DNA of 6,109 nucleotides from Candidatus Saccharibacteria bacterium UBA949. Its GTDB lineage: Bacteria > Patescibacteriota > Saccharimonadia > Saccharimonadales > Saccharimonadaceae. This document shows positions 5,789 to 6,109 of the stretch, piece after piece; within the stretch, counting starts at the first letter, position 1, and every line of letters begins with the position of its first letter. Location: positions 1 through 6,109 of the forward strand of contig DBCV01000062.1 in the NCBI GenBank assembly GCA_002293245.1. Direction: 5' to 3'. A model generated the notes under the pieces. The model worked only from the letters and a program-made list of their open reading frames with translations. It ran no database searches and was not told the origin of the DNA. Position numbers and translations under genes: made by a program.

Positions 5789-5797
5789 ACTATATCA
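5789..5797 (-). promoter_or_regulatory. Putative extended -10 promoter of the small-gene pair
   Basis: The minus strand reads TGATATAGT, an extended -10 with five of six matches to TATAAT, about 17 bases before the ATG at 5772. A run of six T precedes it; no good -35 is seen. Confidence 0.4.
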
Positions 5798-5823
5798 CAA
5801 AAAAGTAGGTTCTGCTTAGATAG

Positions 5824-5904
5824 CTAGTCGTTCGCATCACCCGCGTCGAAATGAGGCCGCGTTATATCCGGTAACCGAAGAATAATCGATACTTTTACTT
5901 TCAT
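5824..5904 (-). CDS. Possible 26-residue peptide coupled to the upstream gene
   Basis: An ATG at 5904 overlaps the TGA of the upstream glycosylase-like gene (ATGA) and has a perfect AGGAGG four bases ahead. The frame encodes MKVKVSIILRLPDITR followed by ten residues, and ends at TAG. The N-terminus looks like a single beta strand. I recognise no family. The strong ribosome-binding site and overlap mirror the padR-DUF6326 junction, but the AGGAGG also encodes the end of the upstream protein (KEER), so it may be chance or a remnant of a longer gene. Confidence 0.3.
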   Translation of the reverse strand: MKVKVSIILRLPDITRPHFDAGDAND

Positions 5905-6109
5905 CTCTCCTCCTTTAGAATATATCTTAGGTCTTCCAAGACCAATGCCATATTTCTCATACCATTCCCTACCGGATAATATACTGGATAGACGTCGTAT
6001 ACGTTGCCGCCAATTTCTTTTCTAAAGGACCGCTTTCTGCACCTTGACACATTAATTGGCGATTCGAGCAATAATGAACTGACTTGATTTCCGAAAGATA
6101 TAATCATCT
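5901..6109 (-). CDS. C-terminal part of a uracil-DNA glycosylase superfamily-like protein (start outside window)
   Basis: The visible frame runs in from the window edge and ends at TGA (5903-5901), giving about 69 residues. It opens with a strand IISFGNQVSSLLL, then a variable basic part, then VYPVYYPVGNGMRN and a last helix (LVLEDLRYILKEER). A hydrophobic strand ending in FG, followed by a strand ending in a proline-containing loop (YYPVGNGxRN) and a C-terminal helix, is the layout of the second half of the uracil-DNA glycosylase fold, where that loop contacts DNA. These enzymes or their relatives excise uracil from DNA. The catalytic N-terminal half is not in the window, so the call rests on this loop and on memory of the family. 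An ATG at 6107 exists, but the true start is probably further upstream because the FG strand is mid-domain. Confidence 0.5.
   Translation of the reverse strand, partial: MIISFGNQVSSLLLESPINVSRCRKRSFRKEIGGNVYDVYPVYYPVGNGMRNMALVLEDLRYILKEER

Noticed and set aside
770..5903. UGA recoded as glycine, as in Gracilibacteria/Absconditabacteria
   Set aside because: The HAD, padR and glycosylase-like frames end at TGA exactly where their families end, and a coupled ATG overlaps the padR TGA, so UGA is read as stop.

Overview
The window (6109 bp, roughly half G+C) is gene-dense, and every gene I can support lies on the minus strand, so it reads from high to low coordinates. It uses the standard code: several genes end in TGA at the expected family length. 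Small genes, tiny intergenic gaps, ATGA-type overlaps and repeated extended -10 promoters of the type TGRTATANT suggest a small, streamlined bacterial genome. Candidate Phyla Radiation bacteria such as Saccharibacteria would fit, but this is an inference from style and gene content; no rRNA or other marker gene is present.

From right to left: (1) 5901-6109 is the C-terminal end of a protein that looks like the uracil-DNA glycosylase superfamily. Its end overlaps a possible 26-codon ORF with a strong Shine-Dalgarno. (2) 5385-5772 is a pair of overlapping small genes with toxin-antitoxin architecture; the second resembles only the N-terminal half of a RelE/ParE toxin. (3) 4422-5344 is a class I SAM-dependent methyltransferase split into two frames at a run of nine C. 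This could be an on/off (phase-variable) tract, a decayed gene or a homopolymer sequencing error. (4) 2894-4372 is the most distinctive gene: a three-repeat MABP-like beta-prism domain fused to a PI-PLC-type catalytic domain, with its own strong promoter.

(5) 2204-2761 encodes a PadR-family repressor, translationally coupled by an ATGA overlap to a four-helix DUF6326-like membrane protein (1800-2207), with a clear intrinsic terminator at 1725-1748. The padR promoter region carries four inverted repeats within 87 bp, as expected for an autoregulated operator region. (6) 770-1501 is a HAD hydrolase of the YjjG/YfnB nucleotidase type. (7) 226-687 is a stand-alone GyrI-like small-molecule-binding protein, followed 26 bp later by the start of a DUF3788-like gene (1-199) that leaves the window; these two probably form one operon.

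The parts look like an accessory neighbourhood: ligand sensing (PadR, GyrI-like), a membrane protein, a lipid-directed hydrolase with a membrane-binding module, a methyltransferase, nucleotide or DNA housekeeping, and a toxin-antitoxin-like remnant. No RNA genes, CRISPR arrays or insertion sequences were seen. The longest gene-free stretch is 1502-1799 (298 bp), which holds the DUF6326 terminator and the putative promoter of the HAD gene.
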